In this document: positions 8,711 to 16,031 of the stretch, in pieces
How the letters are laid out: every line of letters starts with the position of its first letter
Position numbering within the stretch: the first letter of the stretch is position 1
Assembly: GCA_964343345.1 (NCBI GenBank)
Contig: CAYFJE010000003.1
Location: 1 to 36,188, forward strand
DNA from: UBA6624 sp964343345 [NCBI: uncultured bacterium]
GTDB lineage: Bacteria > UBP7 > UBA6624
Direction of reading: 5' to 3'
Length of the DNA: 36,188 bases
Notes under the pieces: generated by a model
Told to the model about the DNA's origin: nothing
What the model saw: only the letters and a program-made list of their open reading frames with translations
Databases searched by the model: none
Position numbers and translations under genes: made by a program

Positions 8711-9066
8711 TAAGTTTATTGATTGCATTTCTTTTTTTAGGAAGTTCTTATCTTTCATGGGGTATAGCTTTAAGTTGTTGGACTCTTGGAAAAAGCCATT
8801 TCCCTACTTTTGCTGGAATTCTTGGTTTGTTTTTTTTAGATATCCATTTTGGAGGTTATTTTTTTCTTTTTGTTTTATTATTATCTTGGATGCTTCTGAT
8901 TGTTGATAAAAAGGAATCAAGTATAAATTTTTATCTTAGATTTTTTATCGTATTGTTGTTTGTTTTCGTTGTTAATAAGCTTATTTATGGGTTTTTTGAT
9001 TTTCCAGGATCAGGTTTTGATATATTGAGATCTTTTGTTTTTTTATGGATGTATGACAATAGATGA
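8707..9066 (+). CDS. mreD: Small polytopic membrane protein, MreD-like by position
   Basis: The 119-residue protein is almost entirely hydrophobic, with about four membrane segments separated by short polar turns (around WTLGKSH, VDKKESS and FDFPGSG). MreD is usually about 160-180 residues with five or six helices, so this one is short. Its place directly before mrdA, with ATGA overlaps on both sides (8707-8710 and 9063-9066), is the classic mreD slot. Sequence alone would not identify it; the assignment rests mainly on topology and synteny. Confidence 0.65.
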   Translation: MISLLIAFLFLGSSYLSWGIALSCWTLGKSHFPTFAGILGLFFLDIHFGGYFFLFVLLLSWMLLIVDKKESSINFYLRFFIVLLFVFVVNKLIYGFFDFPGSGFDILRSFVFLWMYDNR

Positions 9067-10739
9067 AGTTTGTCAAATCGTTTCTTTTCATTCTTTTTGC
9101 AGTTCTTGTTTGTAAGGCTTTTTTGATTCAGGATAACGATTCTTTAAAAGAAAAATATGAAAACCGTATCTACAGAACCGAAAAACTAATCCCTGAAAGG
9201 GGAGTTATTTTTGATAGAGATGGAAAAACTTTGGCTGGAAACAGGCTCGCAATTGACGTTAAAGGTTTAAATGATATTTCTCTTGAAGATTTTAAGAAAT
9301 CTGATGGATGGTACTTGGATGTTGATTTGGAAACAGTGAAAAAACTAAAGATGGATTTTAAAGATGTGGAAGTAAGGGAAAGATCAGTTAGGTATTACCC
9401 TTATGGGAGGTTGTTTAGTTTAATTGTCGGTTATACAAGACCTTTAGACATCAACGAGGTTGACAACCTTCAAGATTATTTTAGGCGCAATGAACGTTTG
9501 GGTGCCAGCGGTATAGAGATGGCTTATGAAACAACATTGAGAGGAAAGGATGGTGAGATTCTTTTTAGGGATTTGCCCGATAAGTATTATGAAGACAATG
9601 TGATTTTAAGTAAAGAAGATTCGGTAAGAGGTGATGACATACATCTTTCTCTTTCTGTTGCAATCCAAAAATTTTCGTGGGAAATACTTGAAGATTCTGA
9701 AACCGGGGAAGAAACAAAAGGGGTTGTGATTGTTGGGAACCCTATGACAGGTGAAATTTATTCAATGGTTAGTAGACCAAGTTATTCTCCAGAAGGTTAT
9801 ATGTCTTCAAGATGGGAAGATGTCCCAGGATCGTTAAAGGGAGAATTGTTAAACAGAGCAACAGAAGGACTGTATCCACCTGCTTCAACATTTAAAGTTG
9901 TTTCAGCGGCAGCAGCTCTTGAGCATATGGGTGTTGATCCTGCTCGTAGATATAACTGTAATGGTTCCGTAAGAGTTGGGAATAGAGTTTTTCATGGCTG
10001 GAATGAAGATGGCTTGGGTGTTTTGGACATGGTTGATAGTTTGGCTTATTCTTGCAATGAAACTTTTTATTATTTAGCGATGGAAATGCCTGGGTGGAAC
10101 AGAGATCCAGAAATTTTACAAAATACAGCATTTGATTTTGGTTTTGGTTCAAAGGTTGGGTTGCCCATTCCTGAATCATCAGGCTTGGTTCCAAATAATT
10201 CATGGAAAAAGAAAAATACTGGGGAGCCTTGGTATGGAGGTGATACTGTGATGATGATGATTGGACAAGGTTCATTGCTTGTGACTCCAATACAGGTTTT
10301 TTCTGCTTATCAAGCTATAGCAAAAGGGTCAAGGCTTTCTCCAAAACTTGTAAAAAGAATTGGAAGCCTTGAACAAGATGAGGTTTATTTGGATTTCTCA
10401 TTAAACGATTCAACATTAGATGTTCTTAGGTTGGGTTTAAAAACCGCTGTTTCAGAGGGAACAGCAGCAAGAACTTTAATTGATGATGATTGGACTTCGG
10501 TTGAAGGGGTGAAAATGTCCGCAAAAACTGGAACTGCACAAACCGGTAATGATGACTTGTTACCTCATGGATGGTTTGTTGGATATGGAGAAATTCAGGT
10601 TTCTGAAAATTTAAAGAAGCCGATTATTGTTCTTGTTTTAGCTGAAAATGCTGGAATGTCTTCTAAATCTGTTGTTCCAAAGGCTAGAAAGTTAATCAAA
10701 GATATAAGAGACTATTGGAGGTTAGAATTAGGGGATTAG
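9063..10739 (+). CDS. mrdA: Penicillin-binding protein 2 (peptidoglycan DD-transpeptidase)
   Basis: PBP2 cross-links peptidoglycan during cell elongation. The 558-residue class B PBP has an N-terminal membrane anchor (residues 4-22), then the RGVIFDRDGKTLA segment that opens the dimerisation domain. The transpeptidase domain has all three motifs: S275-T-F-K278 (nucleophile Ser275), S330-C-N332, and K488-T-G490. Length is slightly below the usual ~600. The gene starts in an ATGA overlap with the mreD-like gene and is the last shape gene; secG follows after 4 bp. The RodA glycosyltransferase partner is not in this window. Confidence 0.95.
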   Translation: MKFVKSFLFILFAVLVCKAFLIQDNDSLKEKYENRIYRTEKLIPERGVIFDRDGKTLAGNRLAIDVKGLNDISLEDFKKSDGWYLDVDLETVKKLKMDFKDVEVRERSVRYYPYGRLFSLIVGYTRPLDINEVDNLQDYFRRNERLGASGIEMAYETTLRGKDGEILFRDLPDKYYEDNVILSKEDSVRGDDIHLSLSVAIQKFSWEILEDSETGEETKGVVIVGNPMTGEIYSMVSRPSYSPEGYMSSRWEDVPGSLKGELLNRATEGLYPPASTFKVVSAAAALEHMGVDPARRYNCNGSVRVGNRVFHGWNEDGLGVLDMVDSLAYSCNETFYYLAMEMPGWNRDPEILQNTAFDFGFGSKVGLPIPESSGLVPNNSWKKKNTGEPWYGGDTVMMMIGQGSLLVTPIQVFSAYQAIAKGSRLSPKLVKRIGSLEQDEVYLDFSLNDSTLDVLRLGLKTAVSEGTAARTLIDDDWTSVEGVKMSAKTGTAQTGNDDLLPHGWFVGYGEIQVSENLKKPIIVLVLAENAGMSSKSVVPKARKLIKDIRDYWRLELGD

Positions 10740-10743
10740 CGAT

Positions 10744-10977
10744 ATGGATATTCTTTTAGCAGTACATATTTTGATTAGCGTTTGCTTGATTGTTTTAATA
10801 CTCATACAAACACAGAAAGAGCAGGGTGTTATGGGTTTATTTGGGCAAGGTTCTTCTTCATCCTCATCTCAAAGAGGCTTGGGTTCCGAAGAGTCTTTAA
10901 AAGTCTGGACAAAAAGAATTGCAGTTCTTTTTGTTTTTAGTAGTCTTTTAATGGCTTTCTTGCAGCCTTTGTCATAA
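10744..10977 (+). CDS. secG: Preprotein translocase subunit SecG
   Basis: SecG is the small two-helix subunit of the SecYEG channel. The 77-residue protein shows the family layout: a first helix ending in the conserved LIQTQKEQG, a cytoplasmic Gly/Ser-rich loop (GLFGQGSSSSSSQRGLG), and a second helix from about residue 58. The ATG at 10744 lies 4 bp after the mrdA stop, and the tRNA-Leu gene begins 5 bp after its own stop, so all are likely on one transcript. Confidence 0.93.
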   Translation: MDILLAVHILISVCLIVLILIQTQKEQGVMGLFGQGSSSSSSQRGLGSEESLKVWTKRIAVLFVFSSLLMAFLQPLS

Positions 10978-10982
10978 TTTTT

Positions 10983-11067
10983 GCCCAGGTGGCGGAATTG
11001 GTAGACGCGCATGGTTGAGGGCCATGTGCCCATTTTGGGTGTGAGGGTTCGAGTCCCTCCCTGGGCA
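10983..11067 (+). tRNA. tRNA-Leu (anticodon GAG)
   Basis: This 85-nt cloverleaf has a 7-bp acceptor stem (GCCCAGG with CCTGGGC), discriminator A, and a D-arm with GGTAGACGCGC. The 5-bp anticodon stem CATGG/CCATG holds the loop TTGAGGG (anticodon GAG, for CUU/CUC). It has a long class-II variable arm (TGCCCATTTTGGGTG) and the T-arm GGTTCGAGTCC. CCA is not encoded. It lies 5 bp after secG and 5 bp before ligA. Confidence 0.97.
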
Positions 11068-11072
11068 TTTTT

Positions 11073-13112
11073 ATGAAAGATTTTTATTCAAAAAAAAAGA
11101 TAAACTTTTATCTATCCCAGGTAAAAGATTGGGAGCAAGGAAAATTTTCTTCAAAACTTGAAGATGAGGTTTCTTTTCTTTGCGAAATTATAGATTTTCT
11201 GAATTATTTTTACTATATCGACTCAAAACCACTAGTTGGAGATGATCTTTACGATGCTTTGTTTAGACGTTTGAAGGATATAAGTTTAAAAAATGAAAAC
11301 ATTGTTCCTGGTAATGCAGCAATATTTAGGGTAGGTAGCTCTATAGTCGGAGATAGAGAAACTTTTAAGCATGAGGTTCCAATGATATCTTTGAACAATA
11401 GTAAAGAACTAGAAGGTTTTAATAGTTTTTTAGAAAGAGTTGGGAAAGGAGTTGGGAATGATTTTAATTTAGTAGGGGAATTGAAACTTGATGGAGTTGG
11501 TTTTTCTTTACATTATCAAGAAGGCGTTTTGAAAAAGGCTCTTTCAAGAGGAGATGGGGAAATTGGTGAAGATATTACAGCAAATGTGAAGACGATAAAA
11601 AATGTGCCTTTAAGTATAAAAACAAAAAAATCAATCTTAGTCAGAGGGGAAATAGTAATCAAAAACTCTTTTTTTAGAAGGATGAATAAAAAAAGAATGG
11701 ATATTGGTAAAAAACCTAGATCAAATCCAAGAAATACCGTTGCAGGGGCTTTGAGAACCAAGGACCCATCTCAGACTGAAAAAACACCCCTTTTTGCATT
11801 TTTTTACGACATTCCTGTTTTTGATGGAGGGGAACTAACCACTCATTCAAAGTCAATGGACATGCTAAATGATTTGGGTTTCTATATTGATTCAAATAGA
11901 GTTTTGGGTTCAGGAAAAAAAATCAAAGATTTTTATAGAGAAATGTTAAAAAGAAGAAATGATATTGATGTTGATTGTGATGGTGTTGTGGTGAAAGTTG
12001 ATGAAAAAAAATATCGAGATATTTTAGGAAGCACATCACATCATCCTCGTTGGGCATTGGCTTTGAAGTTTCCAGCTAATAAATCATTAACAGAAATCCA
12101 GAACATCGAATGGCAACTTGGGAGGACTGGAATACTTACTCCGGTAGCAAAGTTGAAACCAATAGATTTAGGAGGTGTTAAAGTTTCAAATGCTTCTCTT
12201 CATAACTATTCGCTTTTTAAATCTTTGAATCTTGCACCTGGAGATACCGTTGAGGTACAAAGAGCAGGTGATGTTATCCCCCAAGTAGTTGGAAAGGTTG
12301 TTGACTCCGGTAATGAAAAATTCAAATATCCTAAACTTTGGAATAATTCAAATACAAGTATTGATAAAAATGGAGTTTTTCTTTATTGTGAAAATCCTGA
12401 TGAGAATTTGATAAATTTTGAAAAATTCAAATATTTTGTTGGTAAGTCCGGATTAGATATTGATGGCATCTCTGACAAAACAATTAAATTGTTAATTAAG
12501 AAAAAATGGGTCAAGAGTTTTTCAGATTTTTTTACATTGAAAAGATATGAGAAAGAGTGGAAGAGTCTTGAGAATTGGGGAGATCTTTCGGTAGAAAATA
12601 TTTTGAAAGGAATAGAAAAATCTGTGAAAGGAACTAGTTGTTCTAAAGTTTTAGCTTCTTTAGGGATCCCTCTTGTTGGCTCTGAGGTCTCAAAACTACT
12701 TCTTTCACATTTTGATTATTCGATAGAGAATTTATTCAATATAAATGCTTCTGAACTCATAAAGATAAAGGGGATTGGTTTTCAAACTGCGAAAAATATT
12801 GAAAAATTTTTTTCAGACCAATCTTTTCTAGAGGAGTTGTCAAAGATGAAAGAATGTGGAATTTCTTTGTCGGAAGAATCTCCACAAGGGGTTCTTTTTG
12901 GTTTGAATATTGTCATTACTGGAAAATTGAGTAAATCAAGGAATGAGATGAGGAAGATAATTGAAAAAAATGGTGGAAGTTTTTCTTCAACCCTATCTTT
13001 AAAAACAAATTATCTTGTAAAAGGTATTGGCGGTGGTTCTAAAGAGAAAAAAGCATTAAATTTAAATGTTGAAATTATTTCCGAAGATGATTTTTTTTCA
13101 ATGTTTTTATAA
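11073..13112 (+). CDS. ligA: NAD+-dependent DNA ligase LigA
   Basis: LigA seals nicks in replication and repair using NAD+. The product is full length (679 residues). An N-terminal Ia domain is followed by the adenylation domain with the nucleotidyl-lysine K138 in KLDG and the later DCDGVVVKVD. The OB fold, a helix-hairpin-helix region (about 520-580) and a C-terminal BRCT domain (from about 605, FGLNIVITGKLSKSR) follow. The zinc-finger position (about 420-445) keeps a single Cys (C439) instead of the usual four. The ATG is only 5 bp after the tRNA-Leu gene, so there is no room for a normal ribosome site in the processed message. The 3' end overlaps the convergent pxpC by 6 bp. Confidence 0.95.
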   Translation: MKDFYSKKKINFYLSQVKDWEQGKFSSKLEDEVSFLCEIIDFLNYFYYIDSKPLVGDDLYDALFRRLKDISLKNENIVPGNAAIFRVGSSIVGDRETFKHEVPMISLNNSKELEGFNSFLERVGKGVGNDFNLVGELKLDGVGFSLHYQEGVLKKALSRGDGEIGEDITANVKTIKNVPLSIKTKKSILVRGEIVIKNSFFRRMNKKRMDIGKKPRSNPRNTVAGALRTKDPSQTEKTPLFAFFYDIPVFDGGELTTHSKSMDMLNDLGFYIDSNRVLGSGKKIKDFYREMLKRRNDIDVDCDGVVVKVDEKKYRDILGSTSHHPRWALALKFPANKSLTEIQNIEWQLGRTGILTPVAKLKPIDLGGVKVSNASLHNYSLFKSLNLAPGDTVEVQRAGDVIPQVVGKVVDSGNEKFKYPKLWNNSNTSIDKNGVFLYCENPDENLINFEKFKYFVGKSGLDIDGISDKTIKLLIKKKWVKSFSDFFTLKRYEKEWKSLENWGDLSVENILKGIEKSVKGTSCSKVLASLGIPLVGSEVSKLLLSHFDYSIENLFNINASELIKIKGIGFQTAKNIEKFFSDQSFLEELSKMKECGISLSEESPQGVLFGLNIVITGKLSKSRNEMRKIIEKNGGSFSSTLSLKTNYLVKGIGGGSKEKKALNLNVEIISEDDFFSMFL

Positions 13113-14009
13113 GTTTATTTCAAAATGTCTATTGAAAATTTGTCTTTTTAGTTGAGCTTGTTCAATTTCCATTGGTTCAAAATGTATTTTTTCATTTTCT
13201 TTTTTTTGAGAAAGAAAGGAGAGGTCTAATGAAAAAACTGTACCAATCTTAGGGTAACCACCTATTGTAGGTGCATCTTTCATCAGGATTATTGGAAGTC
13301 CGTCATTTGATATTTGTACACTTCCATAACTAATCCCTTCAGATATCATTTCATTTTTTTTTATGATGATTGGTCTTCCTTTAAGTCGGTACCCAGTTCT
13401 GTTGTTCAAGTTGGTTATTTTGTAAAATTGATTAAAGAATCTCTTTTTTTGTTCAAGATTAAATCTTCTGAATTGATAAGTAGGAAGTATCCTTAGTGAT
13501 TTTTTTTTATTGTATTTTGGAATATTTTTAGATTTTTTTAATTTTAAATCTTTGTAAGATTTACATTTTAAGATATCCTTTTTTTTAAGTTTTTTTCCAA
13601 TATTTTCACGTATATTTATAGATCTCGACCCAAAAAAAATATCTGTTTTGAAACCTCCTTTTACTGCTAGATAGGAATAATTGCCTTCAATTGTTTTGTT
13701 CCAGCTTAATATATCATCTTTGAAAACTTTAATGCTCTCCCACATAGGCATTTTTTTATTATTGATTCGAAAATCTAAATTTGCACCAGTGACAGATATG
13801 AATGTGTCTATTTTTGATATTATTTGCAAACCTTCAAAAACCGTCTCGACAACTGCATCATCGAATTTGTTATCTAGAAGTGAATTTGCTTCACAGTATG
13901 CTATTTCATCCATTGCCCCAGATTGACTCAATCCATATTTTTTGTAGCCAGTTCTTCCATAATCTTGAATACTTGAAGAAAATCCAGGATTGATTATTTG
14001 AAAACTCAT
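13107..14009 (-). CDS. pxpC: 5-oxoprolinase subunit C (KipA/biotin-dependent carboxyltransferase family)
   Basis: PxpC works with PxpA and PxpB to open 5-oxoproline (pyroglutamate) to glutamate with ATP. The 300-residue protein starts MSFQIINPGFSSSIQDYGRTG, the typical opening of the family, followed by SQSGAMDEIAYCEANSLL (usual P-SGxMD...AN.LV). Later blocks (SVTGANLDFRINN, AVKGGF, SEGISYGSVQI, PTIGGYPKIGTV) also match. It begins in an ATGA overlap with pxpB and is the last gene of the long minus-strand run. The DNA here is very T-rich and the protein very Lys/Ile/Asn-rich compared with the plus-strand housekeeping genes. Confidence 0.92.
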   Translation of the reverse strand: MSFQIINPGFSSSIQDYGRTGYKKYGLSQSGAMDEIAYCEANSLLDNKFDDAVVETVFEGLQIISKIDTFISVTGANLDFRINNKKMPMWESIKVFKDDILSWNKTIEGNYSYLAVKGGFKTDIFFGSRSINIRENIGKKLKKKDILKCKSYKDLKLKKSKNIPKYNKKKSLRILPTYQFRRFNLEQKKRFFNQFYKITNLNNRTGYRLKGRPIIIKKNEMISEGISYGSVQISNDGLPIILMKDAPTIGGYPKIGTVFSLDLSFLSQKKENEKIHFEPMEIEQAQLKRQIFNRHFEINL

Positions 14010-14683
14010 AATCTTCCACCATTTTGAATAAATGTTTCTTTATCTATTGGTTCGAATTTGACTTTGTCTCCTATGTTGAATTTATTGATATTTTCAGGAT
14101 TTTTTATCGATAGATCCAGGAAGGTTTTTCCAACGATATTCCATCCACCTGATGATTCCAAAGGGTATACAGCTGTTTGTTCTTCCGCCAAAGCAACACT
14201 TCCTGCTGGAATTTTTATTCTTGGTGTTTTTAATCTTGACTTTTGTATCTTTTTGTCAATTGTTCCTAAGAATGCGAAACAAGGGCTGAAGCCAATTGCA
14301 TATACTAGGTATTCTTTAGAAGAATGTGTTTTTATGAAATTTTCTAAAGTTATTTTTTTTTCTTCAAGAATTTTTTCGAGATCAAGACCTACATCCAAAC
14401 CGTAATAAACTGGAATTTTTATTAATTTTGAATTAGAGAATTTGTTATTCCCTTTGTATTTGTTTATTTCTTCAATTAGTATTTTGTATTTTTTTTCGGT
14501 ATATTCGAGATTGTAGGTTATGTGAAGTGTTGTGTAAGAGGGAATTATTTCTATGATGAATTTTGGAAATTTTTTTTCTAATTTCAGAGAAAGATTTTTT
14601 ATGAAAGGCAGAAATTTTGAATTTATTTTTTCCGAAAAAGAAACAAGGATTGAGTTTTCTCCTGCAGGAATTATTTTATACAT
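14006..14683 (-). CDS. pxpB: 5-oxoprolinase subunit B (KipI family)
   Basis: PxpB is the second 5-oxoprolinase subunit and is homologous to the kinase inhibitor KipI and to allophanate hydrolase subunit 1. The 225-residue protein has the family's AIGFSPCFAFLG block (usually GF.PGFaYL), then RLKTPRIKIPAGSVALAEEQTAVYP and SSGGWNIVGKT. The start ATG overlaps the 3' end of pxpA by 8 bp and the stop overlaps pxpC (ATGA). Adjacency of all three subunits makes the 5-oxoprolinase reading much firmer than KipI alone. Confidence 0.92.
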   Translation of the reverse strand: MYKIIPAGENSILVSFSEKINSKFLPFIKNLSLKLEKKFPKFIIEIIPSYTTLHITYNLEYTEKKYKILIEEINKYKGNNKFSNSKLIKIPVYYGLDVGLDLEKILEEKKITLENFIKTHSSKEYLVYAIGFSPCFAFLGTIDKKIQKSRLKTPRIKIPAGSVALAEEQTAVYPLESSGGWNIVGKTFLDLSIKNPENINKFNIGDKVKFEPIDKETFIQNGGRL

Positions 14684-15368
14684 TTTTTATTTTTTTTAAG
14701 GCCTTTACTGAAGCTGGATTGTCACTATGAAAGCAAATTGTATCGATTTTAGTTTCACTATTTTTTTGGAATTTTTTATATTGGTTGATGATTAATTTGA
14801 CATCTCTAAGAACTGCTTTAGGTTTATTTCTTGGTATCATTTTTAATCCGTTGTAACCTCTATCCGCAAAAACTTCGTATAAGAATTTGATGTTCTCTTT
14901 TTTTGAAATTTTTTCAAATTCATCTTTTTTAATACCAGCTTGAACTACTAAAGCTAGGCTTTTATTTGTTTTTTTTATAACTTTTAAAATTGTTTTTAGG
15001 ACACTTTTTTTATGCATCATATCGTGATAAAGTGCCCCATGAGGTTTAATGTATTCAAGATTTGCATTATTTTTGAGGCATGTTTCTTGAAAGGTCTTGA
15101 CTTGTTTATACAAATCATCAAAAAGTTTTTTTTCATCAATGTTATGGCTTACTCTTCCGAAGTTTTTTTTATCTATATAACTAGGATGAATTCCAATTTT
15201 TACATTGTTTTTAATTGCTAGATTTATTGTTTTTTTCATGCTAGATTCGTTTCCAGCATGGCCTCCACATGCGATATTTGCCATATCGATAAGCGCCATG
15301 ATTGTTTTATCGGGATTAGGGTTTAGACATTCTCCAAGATCACAGTTTGTCTTGAGTTTTTTTTTCAA
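14676..15368 (-). CDS. pxpA: 5-oxoprolinase subunit A (LamB/YcsF family)
   Basis: This is the TIM-barrel-like catalytic subunit for 5-oxoproline hydrolysis. I place the start at a TTG at 15368, giving KKKLKTNCDLGE close to the family's N-terminus (M-x-IDLNCDLGE) and 230 residues. The open frame reaches back to 15500 but that part lies inside the upstream outer-membrane gene. The chosen start is 10 bp after that gene's stop; no strong Shine-Dalgarno is seen. Conserved blocks are IACGGHAG, IGIHPSYID, YIKPHGALYHDM and EVFADRGYNG. Pyroglutamate forms spontaneously from glutamine and glutamyl peptides, so the operon fits damage clean-up or peptide use. Confidence 0.92.
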   Translation of the reverse strand: MKKKLKTNCDLGECLNPNPDKTIMALIDMANIACGGHAGNESSMKKTINLAIKNNVKIGIHPSYIDKKNFGRVSHNIDEKKLFDDLYKQVKTFQETCLKNNANLEYIKPHGALYHDMMHKKSVLKTILKVIKKTNKSLALVVQAGIKKDEFEKISKKENIKFLYEVFADRGYNGLKMIPRNKPKAVLRDVKLIINQYKKFQKNSETKIDTICFHSDNPASVKALKKIKNV

Positions 15369-15378
15369 ACAAGAATCA

Positions 15379-15999
15379 TTAAAATGAGAAATTGAAACCA
15401 ATCCAAGGTGCATTTGTTGAAGCTGTTGCAACATTGAAATCAATGCTTCTCCAAACAAAAGAAATGGTTGTTGAGTCTGAATAGAAATAATCCCATCCAA
15501 TCATTGTTGTGTCAGGGACAATGAAACTTCCATTTCCGCTTCCATCTTCCCAACCTTGTCCATGCCAAAACCACATGGAGTTTTTCTCAGAAATAGGAGC
15601 AATGTATTGTGCATTAAAAGCAGTTCCATCGATATTATCGCCAGTGTAATAATCAAGTCCTAAAAATAAATTACCTGAATTCCAGATAGTTCCAATTGTT
15701 ATTGCATCTTCTTTTGTTGTGTCAAATTCAGGGGACCAACTTCCAAACTTTAAACCTAAAGATTCAGAGTACATGTATGTAAAATCAAAAGATGTATTTT
15801 TGTATTCATGTGAATCGAAACTATCGTCAAGTGTTGAAAAATTCAAAACAGTTTTTTCAGATATTTCAAAATTCAACCATGAAACGGTGGCAGTTTCATC
15901 TCCAACAGAAGTTGCAAAAACTAATTCATTTGCATTAAGAGTTTGGGAAGAAAAAAAGATTGCGAGTGTTAAAGATATTTTTATAAAAATTTTTTTCAT
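15379..15999 (-). CDS. Small outer-membrane beta-barrel-like protein
   Basis: The 206-residue product has a clean signal peptide (MKKIFIKISLTLAIFFSSQTLNA, cleavage near ANA-NE). The mature chain consists of alternating aromatic/hydrophobic strands and ends in FNFSF, a terminal-Phe signature of outer-membrane barrels. No family is recognised; an eight-stranded OmpW/OprG-like or lipid A-modifying barrel is possible but not shown. The start is secure, with GGAGG 8 nt upstream of the ATG. It stands between the ferredoxin reductase and pxpA on the same strand. The 32-bp gap before it shows no clear promoter. Confidence 0.75.
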   Translation of the reverse strand: MKKIFIKISLTLAIFFSSQTLNANELVFATSVGDETATVSWLNFEISEKTVLNFSTLDDSFDSHEYKNTSFDFTYMYSESLGLKFGSWSPEFDTTKEDAITIGTIWNSGNLFLGLDYYTGDNIDGTAFNAQYIAPISEKNSMWFWHGQGWEDGSGNGSFIVPDTTMIGWDYFYSDSTTISFVWRSIDFNVATASTNAPWIGFNFSF

Positions 16000-16031
16000 A
16001 ATTATGCCTCCTGAGTTAATTTTAACTTAAA

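Noticed and set aside
10983-11067. tRNA-associated integration site or mobile element beside tRNA-Leu
   Set aside because: Both sides are ordinary housekeeping genes only 5 bp away, with no integrase and no repeated tRNA end.
15369-15500. Longer pxpA start inside the outer-membrane protein gene
   Set aside because: The extra N-terminus has no PxpA likeness and lies entirely in another gene. The TTG at 15368 gives the normal family N-terminus.
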